From Hyphomicrobiales bacterium (GTDB taxonomy: Bacteria; Pseudomonadota; Alphaproteobacteria; Rhizobiales; Rhizobiaceae): a stretch of DNA of 51,928 nt. The position numbers and the translations under genes were made by a program. Where the stretch lies: contig UEIF01000036.1 of assembly GCA_900468805.1 (NCBI GenBank), positions 1 through 51,928 on the forward strand, written 5' to 3'. Positions 42,568-50,834 of this stretch are shown piece by piece; the first letter of the stretch is position 1; the number at the start of each line of letters is the position of its first letter. Under the pieces are notes generated by a model, which saw only the letters and a program-made list of their open reading frames with translations, had not been told where the DNA came from and did not search any database.

Positions 42568-43542
42568 TCATTTGCCTGCGATGTTGCGATCCAGGAAGTC
42601 GTTGATAAGCGGCGCAGCGACGTCCAGCTTCTCTTCGAGCAGAAAATGACCGGAGTTCAGGATATGGACCTCGGCATTTGGGAGGTCCTTGAGATAAGGA
42701 TGAGCGCCCGCCTCAGGGAAGATGTAATCGTTCTTGCCCCAGATGATCAGCGTGGGTGGTTTACGCTCACGAAAGAAGCTCTGGAAATCTGGATAGAGCG
42801 GCACGTTGGTGCGGTAGTCGTACAGCATGTCGAGCTGGATGTCGCGGTTGCCCGGCCGGTCCAGCAGGGCCTGGTCGTGGACCCAGTTGTCAGGGCTGAT
42901 GCGCGAAACGTCTTCCATGCCGTCGGTATATTGAAACTTCGTCGTTTCCAGCGTGACGAGACCATTAAGCGCCTCACGGCTCTTGGCCGATCCGTCGGAC
43001 CAGTAGGTCTTGATCGGATCCCAGAACTCCTTCAGCCCTTCGTCATAGGCGTTGCCGTTCTGGATGATCAGGCCGATAACGTGTTCCGGATGTTTCAACG
43101 CCAGGCGGTAGCCCACCGGCGCTCCATAATCCATGACGTACATCGCGTAGCTTTTGACCGCCAAATGATCGAGCAACTTGTCGACGATATTTGCGGTTGC
43201 GGCAAACGTATAAGCATATTTGCCATGATCGGGAGCAGCACTCTGGCCGTAACCCGGATAGTCCGGCGCAATGACATGGTAGCGATCAGCAAGGAGCGGG
43301 ATCAGGTTGCGGAACATGTGTGACGACGTCGGAAAGCCATGCAGAAGCAGAACGACCGGCGCATCGGCAGGACCGGCTTCCCGGTAGAAGATATCGAGGC
43401 CTTCGATATTCGCGGTCCTGTAATGGACGGGAACAGGGGCTTTGCGAACGTCTGCCGTGGCTGCTGCGGGGGCAGCGCTTACCATTGCCGCGGTCGTCAT
43501 GGTGGCGGTTGCCAGCATCAGGCCTAAAATCAAATTACGCAT
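42568..43542 (-). CDS. Exported alpha/beta hydrolase (epoxide-hydrolase/dehalogenase-like)
   Basis: 324 residues with a signal peptide (MRNLILGLMLATATMTTAAM...). HGFPTSSHMFRNL is the oxyanion region, and the nucleophile position is Asp138 in VMDYGAPVGYRLA, as in epoxide hydrolases and haloalkane dehalogenases rather than Ser-esterases. GKNDYIFP holds the acid and LNSGHFLLEE the His. ATG 43542 is chosen for the signal peptide; the upstream ATG at 43680 adds 46 unlikely residues. The substrate is unknown. Confidence 0.9.
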   Translation of the reverse strand: MRNLILGLMLATATMTTAAMVSAAPAAATADVRKAPVPVHYRTANIEGLDIFYREAGPADAPVVLLLHGFPTSSHMFRNLIPLLADRYHVIAPDYPGYGQSAAPDHGKYAYTFAATANIVDKLLDHLAVKSYAMYVMDYGAPVGYRLALKHPEHVIGLIIQNGNAYDEGLKEFWDPIKTYWSDGSAKSREALNGLVTLETTKFQYTDGMEDVSRISPDNWVHDQALLDRPGNRDIQLDMLYDYRTNVPLYPDFQSFFRERKPPTLIIWGKNDYIFPEAGAHPYLKDLPNAEVHILNSGHFLLEEKLDVAAPLINDFLDRNIAGK

Positions 43543-43952
43543 AATGGTCTCCCATAAGTAGCGATGGAACGAAAATGTGGCCGCCTGCTCATGCAAGCGG
43601 TAGTGCGATCGCTGCGACAAACGCCGCCAAGGCATCGGCCTGGAAATTGCGCGCGCATCGCTGCCCCGTATCTCTGTCACCGCGGCACGATAAATCTCGA
43701 TACACGTTCTTTGGACTTGAACTGTACGAGCGCCGTGATGATCGGGGTCCGTCGACGGCTCCGATGCCTAAGGATTAAGTCGGATCACGATCACTCTCAA
43801 TTGCGATGTAGGTCCCTTGCAACTAGACCATGGCATTGCAGCCATCGACCTTGGTATATTGATTAGTTGTTACGTAACTCACAGAAATCCCGTAAGAATT
43901 TCACTTGAGGAATTGGCAGCTTGAATGTTGCAAACTCTGCGCGGAGCATGTT
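43543..43952. other. Intergenic between hydrolase and histidine kinase genes
   Basis: About 400 bases of lower GC between divergent genes. No gene recognised on either strand. Promoters of both genes, and possibly a response-regulator site, are expected here. A TTG at 43905 may be an alternative kinase start. Confidence 0.45.
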
Positions 43953-45863
43953 GTGGATAGAAAATCGGAAGCCGATCCCATTGTCGATCTGATACCTGCG
44001 ATGGTTTGGTCCGCAACGTCGGATGGGATGCTCGATTTTGCCAACCAGCACTTTCTGGAGTTCATCGGAGCGCCACTGCACACGATTTCCGGCGTGGGAT
44101 TCTACAGGATTTTCCATCCCGACGACACTGCGCGTCTTGCTTCGGAATGGCATGCCATAATGGAGTCTCGCCACGCTCGCGAGGTCGTGGGCAGGATCCG
44201 GCGCCAGGATGGCCAGTATCGCTGGTGCACGCTTCGACAGAAGCCGCGGCTGGACGACGAAGGCAATGTCGAGCGGTGGTATGGCGTGGTTCTGGATATC
44301 GAAGACCGGAAGCAAGCCGAAGATGCCTTGCAGGCGACAAAGACGGCACTTGCCGCAAGCGAGGAAAACCTCAGCCTGATCATCAATTCGCTGCCGGTCC
44401 TCGTCTGGTCGGCGCGCCCGGATGGAAGCGCCGACTTCGTCAATCAGAGCTGGCTGGATTATGCCGGTCTTCCGGTGGAGAAAATCCTCGGCTGGGGTTT
44501 TCTCGATCTGTATCACCCGGATGATGTTCCAGGCATGGTGGACATCTGGAAACGGGATCTCGCGCACTCCGACCACACTGTCTTGAAGGGGCGCATTCGC
44601 GGAGCCGATGGAAATTACCGGTGGTTCTATTTTTCGGGCCGCAAGCTGATCGATGCCAGCGGCACGGAGCGCTGGTTTGGCGTCAACATCGACATTGATG
44701 ATCTTCAATCTGCCGAGGACGCGTTGCGAGAGGGCGAGCAGGCCCTGCGGGAGAGCGAGCGCAAGCTCAATCTGATCGTCAATACGATACCGGCGATGGC
44801 CTGGTCCTGCACGCCTGATGGCCGACTGGAATACTGGAACCAGAATCTCATCGATTTCGTCGGGTTGCCCTTCGACGAGATCGTTGGATTTGGCTTTTAT
44901 CGAATGTTTCATCCGGACGATATCGAGCCGATGCGCACGGCCTGGGAAGAGATACTCCAGTCGAAACGAGGTCGCCCCGTAGATGCGCGTATCAGACGCG
45001 CCGACGGCGAATATCGATGGTTCAATCTCCGACAGAATCCGCTCATGGATCCCGATGGAAATGTCATCCGGTGGTATGGTGTGGTCGTCGATATCGAGGA
45101 TCGCAAACGGGCGGAAGAATCGTTGCGACAAAGTCAGAGTGACCTGGCGCATGTCACGCGCCTGACCGCCGCGGGCGAGCTTGCAGTGTCGATTGCCCAT
45201 GAGGTCAACCAGCCACTGATGGCGATTGTCACAAATGCAGGCACCTGTCTGCGGTGGCTGCAGCCGGGGAATACCGATCTGGAACAGGCGCGCCTGGCGG
45301 CAGAAAGGATCGTGAAAGATGGCCATCGCGCCGGAGACATCGTGGCCAGTATTAGAGCAATGGCTCAAAAGCTCCCAGCCAAGATCGAGCAGACTGAGCT
45401 CACCTCTGCGGTGCGTGACGTTCTCGATCTCCTGCGGGGAGAGCTTCGAAAACGCGCGATTGAGGTCAATCTGGCTATACCGGATCTCCCTGTCACGGTC
45501 CTTGGGGATCGAACACAGTTACAGCAAGTGGTGCTGAACCTGGTCATGAACAGTGCCGAAGCGATGACGGCTTCTTCAAGGGAAAGGCGGATCAATATCC
45601 GTTGCGCTTTAGATGAACCGCATCTTGTGACCGTGAGCGTGTCGGACACTGGCCGCGGCGTTTCCGCAGGCGAAGCGGATCGCGTGTTCGAAGCATTCTA
45701 CAGCACGAAAACCGACGGCATTGGGATGGGGCTTTCAATATGCCGTTCGATTGTTGAGGCCCACGGTGGCCGAATATGGATTTCGGCGACGGACAGCGAC
45801 GCTGGCAGTGAATTCACCTTCATCTTGCCAACGGTGGAGGGCAGGCCAGACTATGATCGATGA
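43953..45863 (+). CDS. PAS-domain sensor histidine kinase
   Basis: About 636 residues, soluble. Three PAS domains follow one another, each opening alike (DLIPAMVWSATSDGMLDFAN, NSLPVLVWSARPDGSADFVN, NTIPAMAWSCTPDGRLEYWN) and each followed by a PAC segment. Then come the dimerisation/phosphoacceptor helix with H416 (SIAHEVNQPLMAIVTNAG) and the ATPase domain (VLNLVMNSAEAM, VSDTGRGV, GIGMGLSICRSIVEAHGG). This is the FixL/TodS-like group. Without membrane segments it senses something cytosolic. GTG 43953 has GGAG upstream; TTG 43905 is an alternative. It overlaps the response-regulator gene by 11 nt. Confidence 0.93.
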   Translation: MDRKSEADPIVDLIPAMVWSATSDGMLDFANQHFLEFIGAPLHTISGVGFYRIFHPDDTARLASEWHAIMESRHAREVVGRIRRQDGQYRWCTLRQKPRLDDEGNVERWYGVVLDIEDRKQAEDALQATKTALAASEENLSLIINSLPVLVWSARPDGSADFVNQSWLDYAGLPVEKILGWGFLDLYHPDDVPGMVDIWKRDLAHSDHTVLKGRIRGADGNYRWFYFSGRKLIDASGTERWFGVNIDIDDLQSAEDALREGEQALRESERKLNLIVNTIPAMAWSCTPDGRLEYWNQNLIDFVGLPFDEIVGFGFYRMFHPDDIEPMRTAWEEILQSKRGRPVDARIRRADGEYRWFNLRQNPLMDPDGNVIRWYGVVVDIEDRKRAEESLRQSQSDLAHVTRLTAAGELAVSIAHEVNQPLMAIVTNAGTCLRWLQPGNTDLEQARLAAERIVKDGHRAGDIVASIRAMAQKLPAKIEQTELTSAVRDVLDLLRGELRKRAIEVNLAIPDLPVTVLGDRTQLQQVVLNLVMNSAEAMTASSRERRINIRCALDEPHLVTVSVSDTGRGVSAGEADRVFEAFYSTKTDGIGMGLSICRSIVEAHGGRIWISATDSDAGSEFTFILPTVEGRPDYDR

Positions 45864-46539
45864 TCGCAAAAGAGGACAGCCAACCGTCATTGTCATCGAC
45901 GACGATGAAAGTGTTCGCGATGCCCTGAGGGGACTGTTCGAATCCGTGGGACTGACTGCCGAAACCCATGGTTCCGTGAGCGAGTTTCTTGCCGCCGACG
46001 ATCCCGATCGAGCAGGCTGTATTGTTCTCGATATTCGCCTGCCAGGCCAGAGCGGCCTGGAGTTTCAGGAAGCGCTGGCGAAAAGCCGGCATCCACGATC
46101 CGTGGTGCTGATCAGCGCCCACGTCGATGTAGCGATGGCCGTCCGCGCCATGAAAGCCGGCGCCATCGATGTCCTTACCAAGCCGGTGCGGGAGCAGGAT
46201 CTGCTGGAAGCGGTGAACCGCGCATTGGCGAGCGATAACGCCCGACGCGAAGAGGCAAATCAATCGGCTGCACTGCGCCTGAGGTACTCCAAACTTACCG
46301 AGCGTGAGCGGCAGATAATGACGATGGTGGTTGCCGGTAAGCTAAATAAACAGATCGCAGCCGATGTTCAGCTCGCCGAGGCTACCGTAAAGCTTCATAG
46401 GGGCCACATGATGCGCAAGATGCGCGCGTCGTCAGTTGCCGATCTGGTAAGGATCTCAGCTATTATCGACAGCGAGGAGTCGGTGACCATCCTCCCGCGC
46501 AAATTCCATAATGGCAAGGCAGGTCGTGAACGAGATTGA
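45853..46539 (+). CDS. FixJ/NarL-type response regulator
   Basis: 228 residues. The receiver domain has the acidic pair in VIDDDESVRDAL, the phosphorylation site D60 (IVLDIRLPGQSG) and K110 (VLTKPVREQDL). A LuxR-type HTH follows (LTERERQIMTMVVAGKLNKQIAADVQLAEATVKLHRGHMMRKM). It is the partner of the overlapping PAS kinase. Relatives include FixJ, NodW and TodT. Targets are probably the promoters in this island, by inference. Confidence 0.94.
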   Translation: MIDDRKRGQPTVIVIDDDESVRDALRGLFESVGLTAETHGSVSEFLAADDPDRAGCIVLDIRLPGQSGLEFQEALAKSRHPRSVVLISAHVDVAMAVRAMKAGAIDVLTKPVREQDLLEAVNRALASDNARREEANQSAALRLRYSKLTERERQIMTMVVAGKLNKQIAADVQLAEATVKLHRGHMMRKMRASSVADLVRISAIIDSEESVTILPRKFHNGKAGRERD

Positions 46540-46598
46540 TAGCATCGTATTGCATTTGGCGCTACAAGTCGCTATTTTCCTCGTAAAGGAGACAAGTC

Positions 46599-46898
46599 AT
46601 GGCCGCCACTGTTGAACGCAAGGAATACCCGATCTCAATGCGCTTGCCCGAAGCAGACGTCGCAATGATCGATCGTGCGGCAAGCCTGCGCGGCCGCTCA
46701 CGAACCGATTTCGTGCGGGAGGCCGCTGTGCGCGCCGCAGAAGAAGTCGTTATGGAGCAGGGGCTCATCCGCATGAGCCCGGAAGGCTTCGCTGATTTCA
46801 TGGGTGTCTTGTCCCTACCGGCCGCTCCTGTTCCCGAGATGGTGGAACTGGCCAGGCGGCCCGCTCCGTGGGAAGCGGGTTCCAAGCCGAAGCAATAA
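46599..46898 (+). CDS. DUF1778 antitoxin (TacA-like, ribbon-helix-helix)
   Basis: 99 residues. The N-terminal half is a ribbon-helix-helix DUF1778 domain (KEYPISMRLPEADVAMIDRA, SLRGRSRTDFVREAAVRAAEE); the C-terminal half should wrap the toxin. The stop is 3 nt before the GNAT gene start, the standard arrangement of TacA-TacT type II systems. It would bind the toxin and repress the operon. Confidence 0.93.
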   Translation: MAATVERKEYPISMRLPEADVAMIDRAASLRGRSRTDFVREAAVRAAEEVVMEQGLIRMSPEGFADFMGVLSLPAAPVPEMVELARRPAPWEAGSKPKQ

Positions 46899-46901
46899 GC
46901 C

Positions 46902-47426
46902 GTGGCATTATCGGCTCCAGAACCGCTTACGGCGGCGCATAATGTTTCCGAATTTTCCTGTGGCAAGCCGACGCTCGATCATTGGCTGAAGACGCGCGCG
47001 CTTTCCAATCAGGAGAAAGGTTTCACGGCGGTTCTCGTCGTCCACGAGGCGGGGCGCGTCGTCGGATATTATGGCTTGGCGCCGACCGCTGTCGTTCCTG
47101 CGATCCTGCCGCGCTCAATCCGCACCGGGCAACCGCCCGATCCGGTTCCCTGTCTTCTCCTCGGCCAGCTTGCGACGGACACGGAGTGGGCGGGAAGAGG
47201 CATCGGTACAGGTCTGGTGAAACATGCCCTTGAGCGATGCGTCCAGGCCGCTGCTCTGATCGGTGGCCGAGCGTTGATGGTCAATGCAGTCGATCAGGAA
47301 GCGGCCCAGTTTTGGCAGCGCCGAGGTTTCATGCCCTCGAAGGACGATCCGCTCGTCCTGTTTCGCTCCATCGCCGCAATCGCCGCATCGCTGGCGGAGG
47401 CGCGGTCGCAAGGGCAGGGCAAATAA
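46902..47426 (+). CDS. GNAT acetyltransferase toxin (TacT-like)
   Basis: 174-residue GNAT protein paired with the DUF1778 antitoxin. Typical features: F-x-CGKPTLDHWLKTRAL near the start, GYYGLAPTAV, the acetyl-CoA loop EWAGRGIGTGLVKHAL, and AAQFWQRRGFMPSKDDPLVLF near the end. Such toxins acetylate the amino acid on charged tRNA and stop translation. The Tyr of the FY..GF motif in Salmonella TacT is Trp here, a variation I believe is common in alphaproteobacterial members. The start is GTG at 46902. The pair sits near the right edge of the island and may stabilise it. Confidence 0.92.
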   Translation: MALSAPEPLTAAHNVSEFSCGKPTLDHWLKTRALSNQEKGFTAVLVVHEAGRVVGYYGLAPTAVVPAILPRSIRTGQPPDPVPCLLLGQLATDTEWAGRGIGTGLVKHALERCVQAAALIGGRALMVNAVDQEAAQFWQRRGFMPSKDDPLVLFRSIAAIAASLAEARSQGQGK

Positions 47427-47482
47427 TCTGAAGTCTTCCCAAGCAAGGCAATTGGGCAAAAGGCATAACGAAGCATTTGATA

Positions 47483-47810
47483 ATGGACCACGAAGACGAC
47501 ATTCTCGTTTCACAATATTCTGAATATCGGAAAGCTCTCCGCGACATAGAACCATGCATGTCATTCATGCCATATGGATGGTTCGAGCCGCCGAAAACCG
47601 TCCGGCTCGACGCGGAGTTCGGCCGTCAGCAGATGGTCTATCGCGATCTGGCGGATGATGCCGCACGAGATCTTGCCAACGGGATCAATCACCTGACCGG
47701 TCTCACGATGCGTCTGGAGGCTTGGAGCAAGGTTATCCAAGGGCTTGATGTCCACGACAAAAACCTGCTGCTGCACGTTTGTTCAAGACCTGGCCGCCAC
47801 GGCGCTTTAA
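47483..47810 (+). pseudogene. Conserved rhizobial hypothetical gene, cut at the right att-like repeat
   Basis: The frame gives MDHEDDILVSQYSEYRKALR, MSFMPYGWFEPPKTVRLDAE and NHLTGLTMRLEAWSKVIQGL, a helical cytosolic protein. After LLLH (47774-47776) two bases seem missing: shifting frame gives FVQDLAATAL, a natural continuation, which then runs straight into the repeat (CTTTAAATCCTGCC). The original frame continues into unrelated sequence to a stop at 47861. The gene thus has a small deletion and loses its 3' end at the repeat. The family is not known to me beyond rhizobial hypothetical proteins. Confidence 0.65.
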
Positions 47811-47829
47811 ATCCTGCCTCCGCAACCAA
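47809..47829 (+). repeat. Right att-like repeat (copy of tRNA-fMet 3' end)
   Basis: AAATCCTGCC-T-CCGCAACCAA; matches 31307-31327 at 20 of 21 positions. There is no tRNA body here, only the 3' end, as expected of an attachment-site duplication. Confidence 0.65.
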
Positions 47830-47940
47830 ATCCAGCTCGCCCGGTTCGCCGAGGCGGGTGTAAACATGAACAGCAAGTTCACATAACGTTCATCCCCGTA
47901 AGAGCATGGTCGCCCACATTAGAAATGGAAAGGCGTAACC

Positions 47941-48258
47941 ATGAATAGTTTTTCTCGCATCGGTACTGCTATAGTTGCTGCTGTTATCGCAGCATCGAGC
48001 TTCGGCATGGCCTCTGCCGCCCCGCTCGTCGCGCATCATCAGCAATTTACATCCGACGTAGAACTCGCCCAGTACCGTGAAGATCGCCGGGATGACTGGC
48101 GTCGCGACAGGCACCACCGGGATCGCTACGAACACCGGCGCGACCGTCGCGGCTACTGGAACGGTCATCGTGGTTACAGGGACTACCGCAAGGGTTATCG
48201 TCGCCACAGCGACGGCTACTACTACCCGCGGTCTGTGTTCCAGCTCTACATCCGCTAA
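47941..48258 (+). CDS. Small exported Arg/Tyr/His-rich protein
   Basis: 105 residues: signal peptide (MNSFSRIGTAIVAAVIAASS..., cut after ASA) and a mature part extremely rich in Arg, Asp, Tyr, His and Gly (DRRDDWRRDRHHRDRY, RRGYWNGHRGYRDYRKGYR), ending SVFQLYIR. This composition recalls rhizobial periplasmic BA14K-like or RcnB-like small proteins; no function is known. It is followed by a strong terminator. Confidence 0.75.
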   Translation: MNSFSRIGTAIVAAVIAASSFGMASAAPLVAHHQQFTSDVELAQYREDRRDDWRRDRHHRDRYEHRRDRRGYWNGHRGYRDYRKGYRRHSDGYYYPRSVFQLYIR

Positions 48259-48279
48259 GCGGTTTTAGCTTCCTTCGAC

Positions 48280-48307
48280 AACCCCGTCAGAAATGGCGGG
48301 GTTTTTT
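48280..48307 (+). terminator. Rho-independent terminator
   Basis: AACCCCG / CGGGGTT stem with a 10-base loop running into TTTTTT, 22 nt after the exported-protein gene. Confidence 0.88.
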
Positions 48308-48351
48308 CGTTCCGAGTCCGGCGGTATCCGGACCAACAAGGAGAAGACGCC

Positions 48352-48606
48352 ATGAGCGTACAGGCAATGTTCTACGCGAAGGAAATCAACCATCGCTCCA
48401 CCACTAATCCCGGCGACGTCAATGTCGAAGTGAAGATGTCCGCTGCCTTCGGCGGCTACCTTCGCGGCCTTCCGGAAGGCAATGAAGACTGGTCGAAGTA
48501 TACGCCCTCGGGCGAGCTTTCCATGACCGTCACTAACCCGGCCGCCATCGAGCAGTTCGAACCGGGCGCCGTCTATCGCCTGACATTCGAAAAAGTCAGC
48601 CAGTAG
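48352..48606 (+). CDS. Small phage-like hypothetical protein
   Basis: 84 residues, MSVQAMFYAKEINHRSTTNP..., with a regular beta-rich pattern and the ending GAVYRLTFEKVSQ. It resembles small hypothetical proteins seen in rhizobial prophage regions. AAGGAG lies before the ATG. Soluble, no signal. The function is unknown. Confidence 0.7.
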   Translation: MSVQAMFYAKEINHRSTTNPGDVNVEVKMSAAFGGYLRGLPEGNEDWSKYTPSGELSMTVTNPAAIEQFEPGAVYRLTFEKVSQ

Positions 48607-48623
48607 TCGAGGAGGGGAGCGTC

Positions 48624-48752
48624 ATGTCGAACTGGAAGCGGGCGCTCCTCATCCTGGCGGTCGTTGTAGCTGTTTCCTGCATGGCTGCGGGATTCCTCAC
48701 GGCCTGCCAGTCGTATCAGCAGCCAGGCGAGGGGATTTGGCGGGCGCTGTAA
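48624..48752 (+). CDS. Small membrane/lipoprotein-like protein (42 residues)
   Basis: MSNWKRALLILAVVVAVSCM followed by a second short hydrophobic stretch with FLTACQS, then a polar end. It has one membrane segment and a lipobox-like LTAC. GGAGGGGAGC precedes the ATG, and it is 17 nt after the previous stop, so the two are probably co-transcribed. Small phage genes of this kind include spanin- and holin-like proteins; that is only a possibility. Confidence 0.5.
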   Translation: MSNWKRALLILAVVVAVSCMAAGFLTACQSYQQPGEGIWRAL

Positions 48753-48759
48753 GAGGCTT

Positions 48760-48870
48760 TCAAGGCGTCAAGAAGTCCAGGTAAACGACGGCGGCGTTCA
48801 CCGCGAATACAATGATGGTCAGCGAGTACGCGACTATGCGTTTGCCGGCTTTTTGCTCGGTATCGTTCAT
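48760..48870 (-). CDS. Small single-span membrane protein (36 residues)
   Basis: The minus strand encodes MNDTEQKAGKRIVAYSLTII then FAVNAAVVYLDFLTP and a stop: a short polar N-terminus and one clean membrane helix. It is convergent with the 42-residue gene (7 nt between stops). No clear ribosome site is seen, so it may be a chance ORF, though the hydropathy is gene-like. Confidence 0.4.
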   Translation of the reverse strand: MNDTEQKAGKRIVAYSLTIIVFAVNAAVVYLDFLTP

Positions 48871-48904
48871 GGCAGCTTAACAGCGCGGCCCGCACTTGGT
48901 CCCT

Positions 48905-49096
48905 TCAATAGGCAGGTCGGCCCATAGCTGCATATTTTCGGGATAGCCGCTCGTGCTCGTCTTTGGCGTATTGATCAGCCTTCTCTCGGCTGCGAAACGT
49001 TTCCCGAGATACGACGGCTCCATCGTCATTGACAGTCACGATGTGACGTTCGTTCTCGCTCTCGACACTCAGGCTGAACGGCGGCTTCATATCCAT
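48905..49096 (-). CDS. Small hypothetical protein, 63 residues
   Basis: MDMKPPFSLSVESENERHIV, then GAVVSRETFRSREKADQYAK and a charged helix ending GRPAY. GAGGAGG precedes ATG 49096, which is why the longer start at 49141 is not used. The pattern of strand-strand-helix with EKADQYAKDEHERL looks like small rhizobial proteins of unknown function. Confidence 0.65.
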   Translation of the reverse strand: MDMKPPFSLSVESENERHIVTVNDDGAVVSRETFRSREKADQYAKDEHERLSRKYAAMGRPAY

Positions 49097-49201
49097 TGTG
49101 GTTTCCTCCTCGCCAAATCGGGAAAACGCGCGAGAAGGCAAAACGTCTATCGTACGTCTGAATCAGGCTCTTGCCTTCACCAGTAGGCTCCGGCGTGCGC
49201 T

Positions 49202-49567
49202 TTAGGGTCGCTCGTCAGCGCGCCACAGGCTGGCGATGATGTACGGGTTCTCGCCAGCCATGTAGATGATGCGATCGCCGTTGCCTTCATCGCGATCAGC
49301 CTTGAAGAGCGACGGTGTCTCAGCGATATCCCGCTCCGACAAGTATCTCTTGGCCATTGTCTCGATCTTCGCAATGATCTGGGCCTCGGTCGCGTCAGAT
49401 AACGGGATGAACTCTTCGGAAATCAGTTCGGCCCCATTCATCTCGGTGATGCGCCATACCTGGTCTTTGAAGCCGTCGATTATGCTGCTCATGTCACGTG
49501 TTCTCGGCGATCCGGTCGATATGTCATTTAGCAACGCGGAAGCGGGTTTGGCAGTTCCTAGGGCCAT
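49202..49567 (-). CDS. Hypothetical protein, 121 residues
   Basis: Soluble protein with mixed strands and helices (VWRITEMNGAELISEEFIPL, AQIIAKIETMAKRYLS, DRIIYMAGENPYIIASLWRA). No domain recognised. ATG 49567 has GAGGAA upstream; an internal ATG at 49492 could also be the start. It is divergent from the chimeric ORF at 49625. Confidence 0.6.
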   Translation of the reverse strand: MALGTAKPASALLNDISTGSPRTRDMSSIIDGFKDQVWRITEMNGAELISEEFIPLSDATEAQIIAKIETMAKRYLSERDIAETPSLFKADRDEGNGDRIIYMAGENPYIIASLWRADERP

Positions 49568-49624
49568 GTGTTCCTCGTGCTGTTGATGGTGAGACTTTGA
49601 AATTAATCAACACTGGAAATCAAG

Positions 49625-50476
49625 ATGGCACACGGCGGCCCGCGTAAGGGTGCTGGTCGCCCTAGAGGGGCTGCCACAAGGCGAACTCGCCAGATCGCGG
49701 ACAGAGTAGAGAGAGCCAGAAAGGCACTCGGCGCCTGGGATGCATTCTGCAACATCTTCATGTTGACCGGATGGGGCTTACACGCGACGCCGATCCTTGG
49801 CGTCTCATGGTCTGTCAGTGCCGAGTTGTTCTGCTACATCTTTTTCCCGCTAATCGCGCTACTGGCGGCGCAGCATACAGTGATGCTCGGCTTTGTTGCT
49901 TTTGCCGCTTTTGCCGCGATCGCATGGATGGCGCATCTCGGGTTAGGCGTTGAAGGGCCGATGGACATCGTGTCTGCGGACGTTTCTTTCTCTCTGGCGC
50001 GAGCGCTCTGCGGTTTCACCCTTGGTGTGATCGGCTATTCCTTATCCGAGCGGGCAGGCTCAGTTCGACTACAGATGGTGAACTATTTGCTTCCACCCGC
50101 CCTCTTGGGGCTCTGCGCGAGCTGGTTTTCGGATACGAGTGATCTCGTTACCTACGTAGCTATTGCATTTGTGGTGTGGTTGATTGCGCAAGATTCCAGA
50201 GTTGGGGAGCGCTTGTTTGGTAATGGGCCGGTTTATATCCTTGGCCAGATCTCCTACTCGCTTTATTTGATCCATCCACTCTTGGTTTCGATCTTCGCCA
50301 AGCTCACAAGGCGCCTGTCGCCAATGCTTGGCTTTGAGGCAAGCTTCGCACTCATGCTGTCTGCATACCTCGGGCTGGCAATCGTACTTTCCTACGGCTC
50401 CTGGATAGTCTTCGAAAAGTGGGGACAGCGGGCAATGCTGAGAATCCTCTCCTCCGAACGTCGAGCCGCTGTTTAG
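49625..50476 (+). CDS. Chimeric ORF: terminase-small-subunit-like N-terminus joined to acyltransferase-3 C-terminus
   Basis: 283 residues in one open frame. Residues 1-31 (MAHGGPRKGAGRPRGAATRR, then TRQIADRVERA) are the basic start of phage terminase small subunits or related proteins. From about residue 37 the sequence is the membrane part of an acyltransferase-3 protein (TGWGLHATPILGVSWSVSAE, GQISYSLYLIHPLLVSIFAK), with at least six hydrophobic segments but lacking the N-terminal ~120-150 residues and the catalytic His of that family. It looks like an in-frame deletion fusion and is probably not functional as an acyltransferase. Confidence 0.7.
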   Translation: MAHGGPRKGAGRPRGAATRRTRQIADRVERARKALGAWDAFCNIFMLTGWGLHATPILGVSWSVSAELFCYIFFPLIALLAAQHTVMLGFVAFAAFAAIAWMAHLGLGVEGPMDIVSADVSFSLARALCGFTLGVIGYSLSERAGSVRLQMVNYLLPPALLGLCASWFSDTSDLVTYVAIAFVVWLIAQDSRVGERLFGNGPVYILGQISYSLYLIHPLLVSIFAKLTRRLSPMLGFEASFALMLSAYLGLAIVLSYGSWIVFEKWGQRAMLRILSSERRAAV

Positions 50477-50834
50477 AGCGACGCCCCACCGCCCCGTTAT
50501 CGGGTGCCGGCCCCGCCCCTTTCGGGCTAGCGAGAGTTTGGAAGCCGTCTGCTAGGAGTCGTAACTTGCGGGGTCGGCACAGCTAAGAGATGCGGAGATA
50601 CAAGAATATGCAACGTGGCAAAACGGCGTAATCCCGCCAGCTTAAAAAAGGATTTCCCGAATAATCATCACCCAAAAGGCTCATGAACGGTTGATGAACC
50701 AACCAGCAATTACAATTTAGGGTTTGCTAATAGCTCCGTTCGAAGCGGGAACAGACCCCGCCGCCCCAACTCATTTGCTTGGAAAATCGGAGAGCGTTAT
50801 GAAGGTAATAGCTCACTAATTCTGCGAGGCATTC
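50477..50834. other. Intergenic with CCCC-A/G-CCGCCCC motifs
   Basis: No gene recognised. It contains CCCCACCGCCCC (50484-50495) and CCCCGCCGCCCC near 50756, related to the repeats at 51429 and 51475, and an AT-richer middle part without clear signals. Confidence 0.4.
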
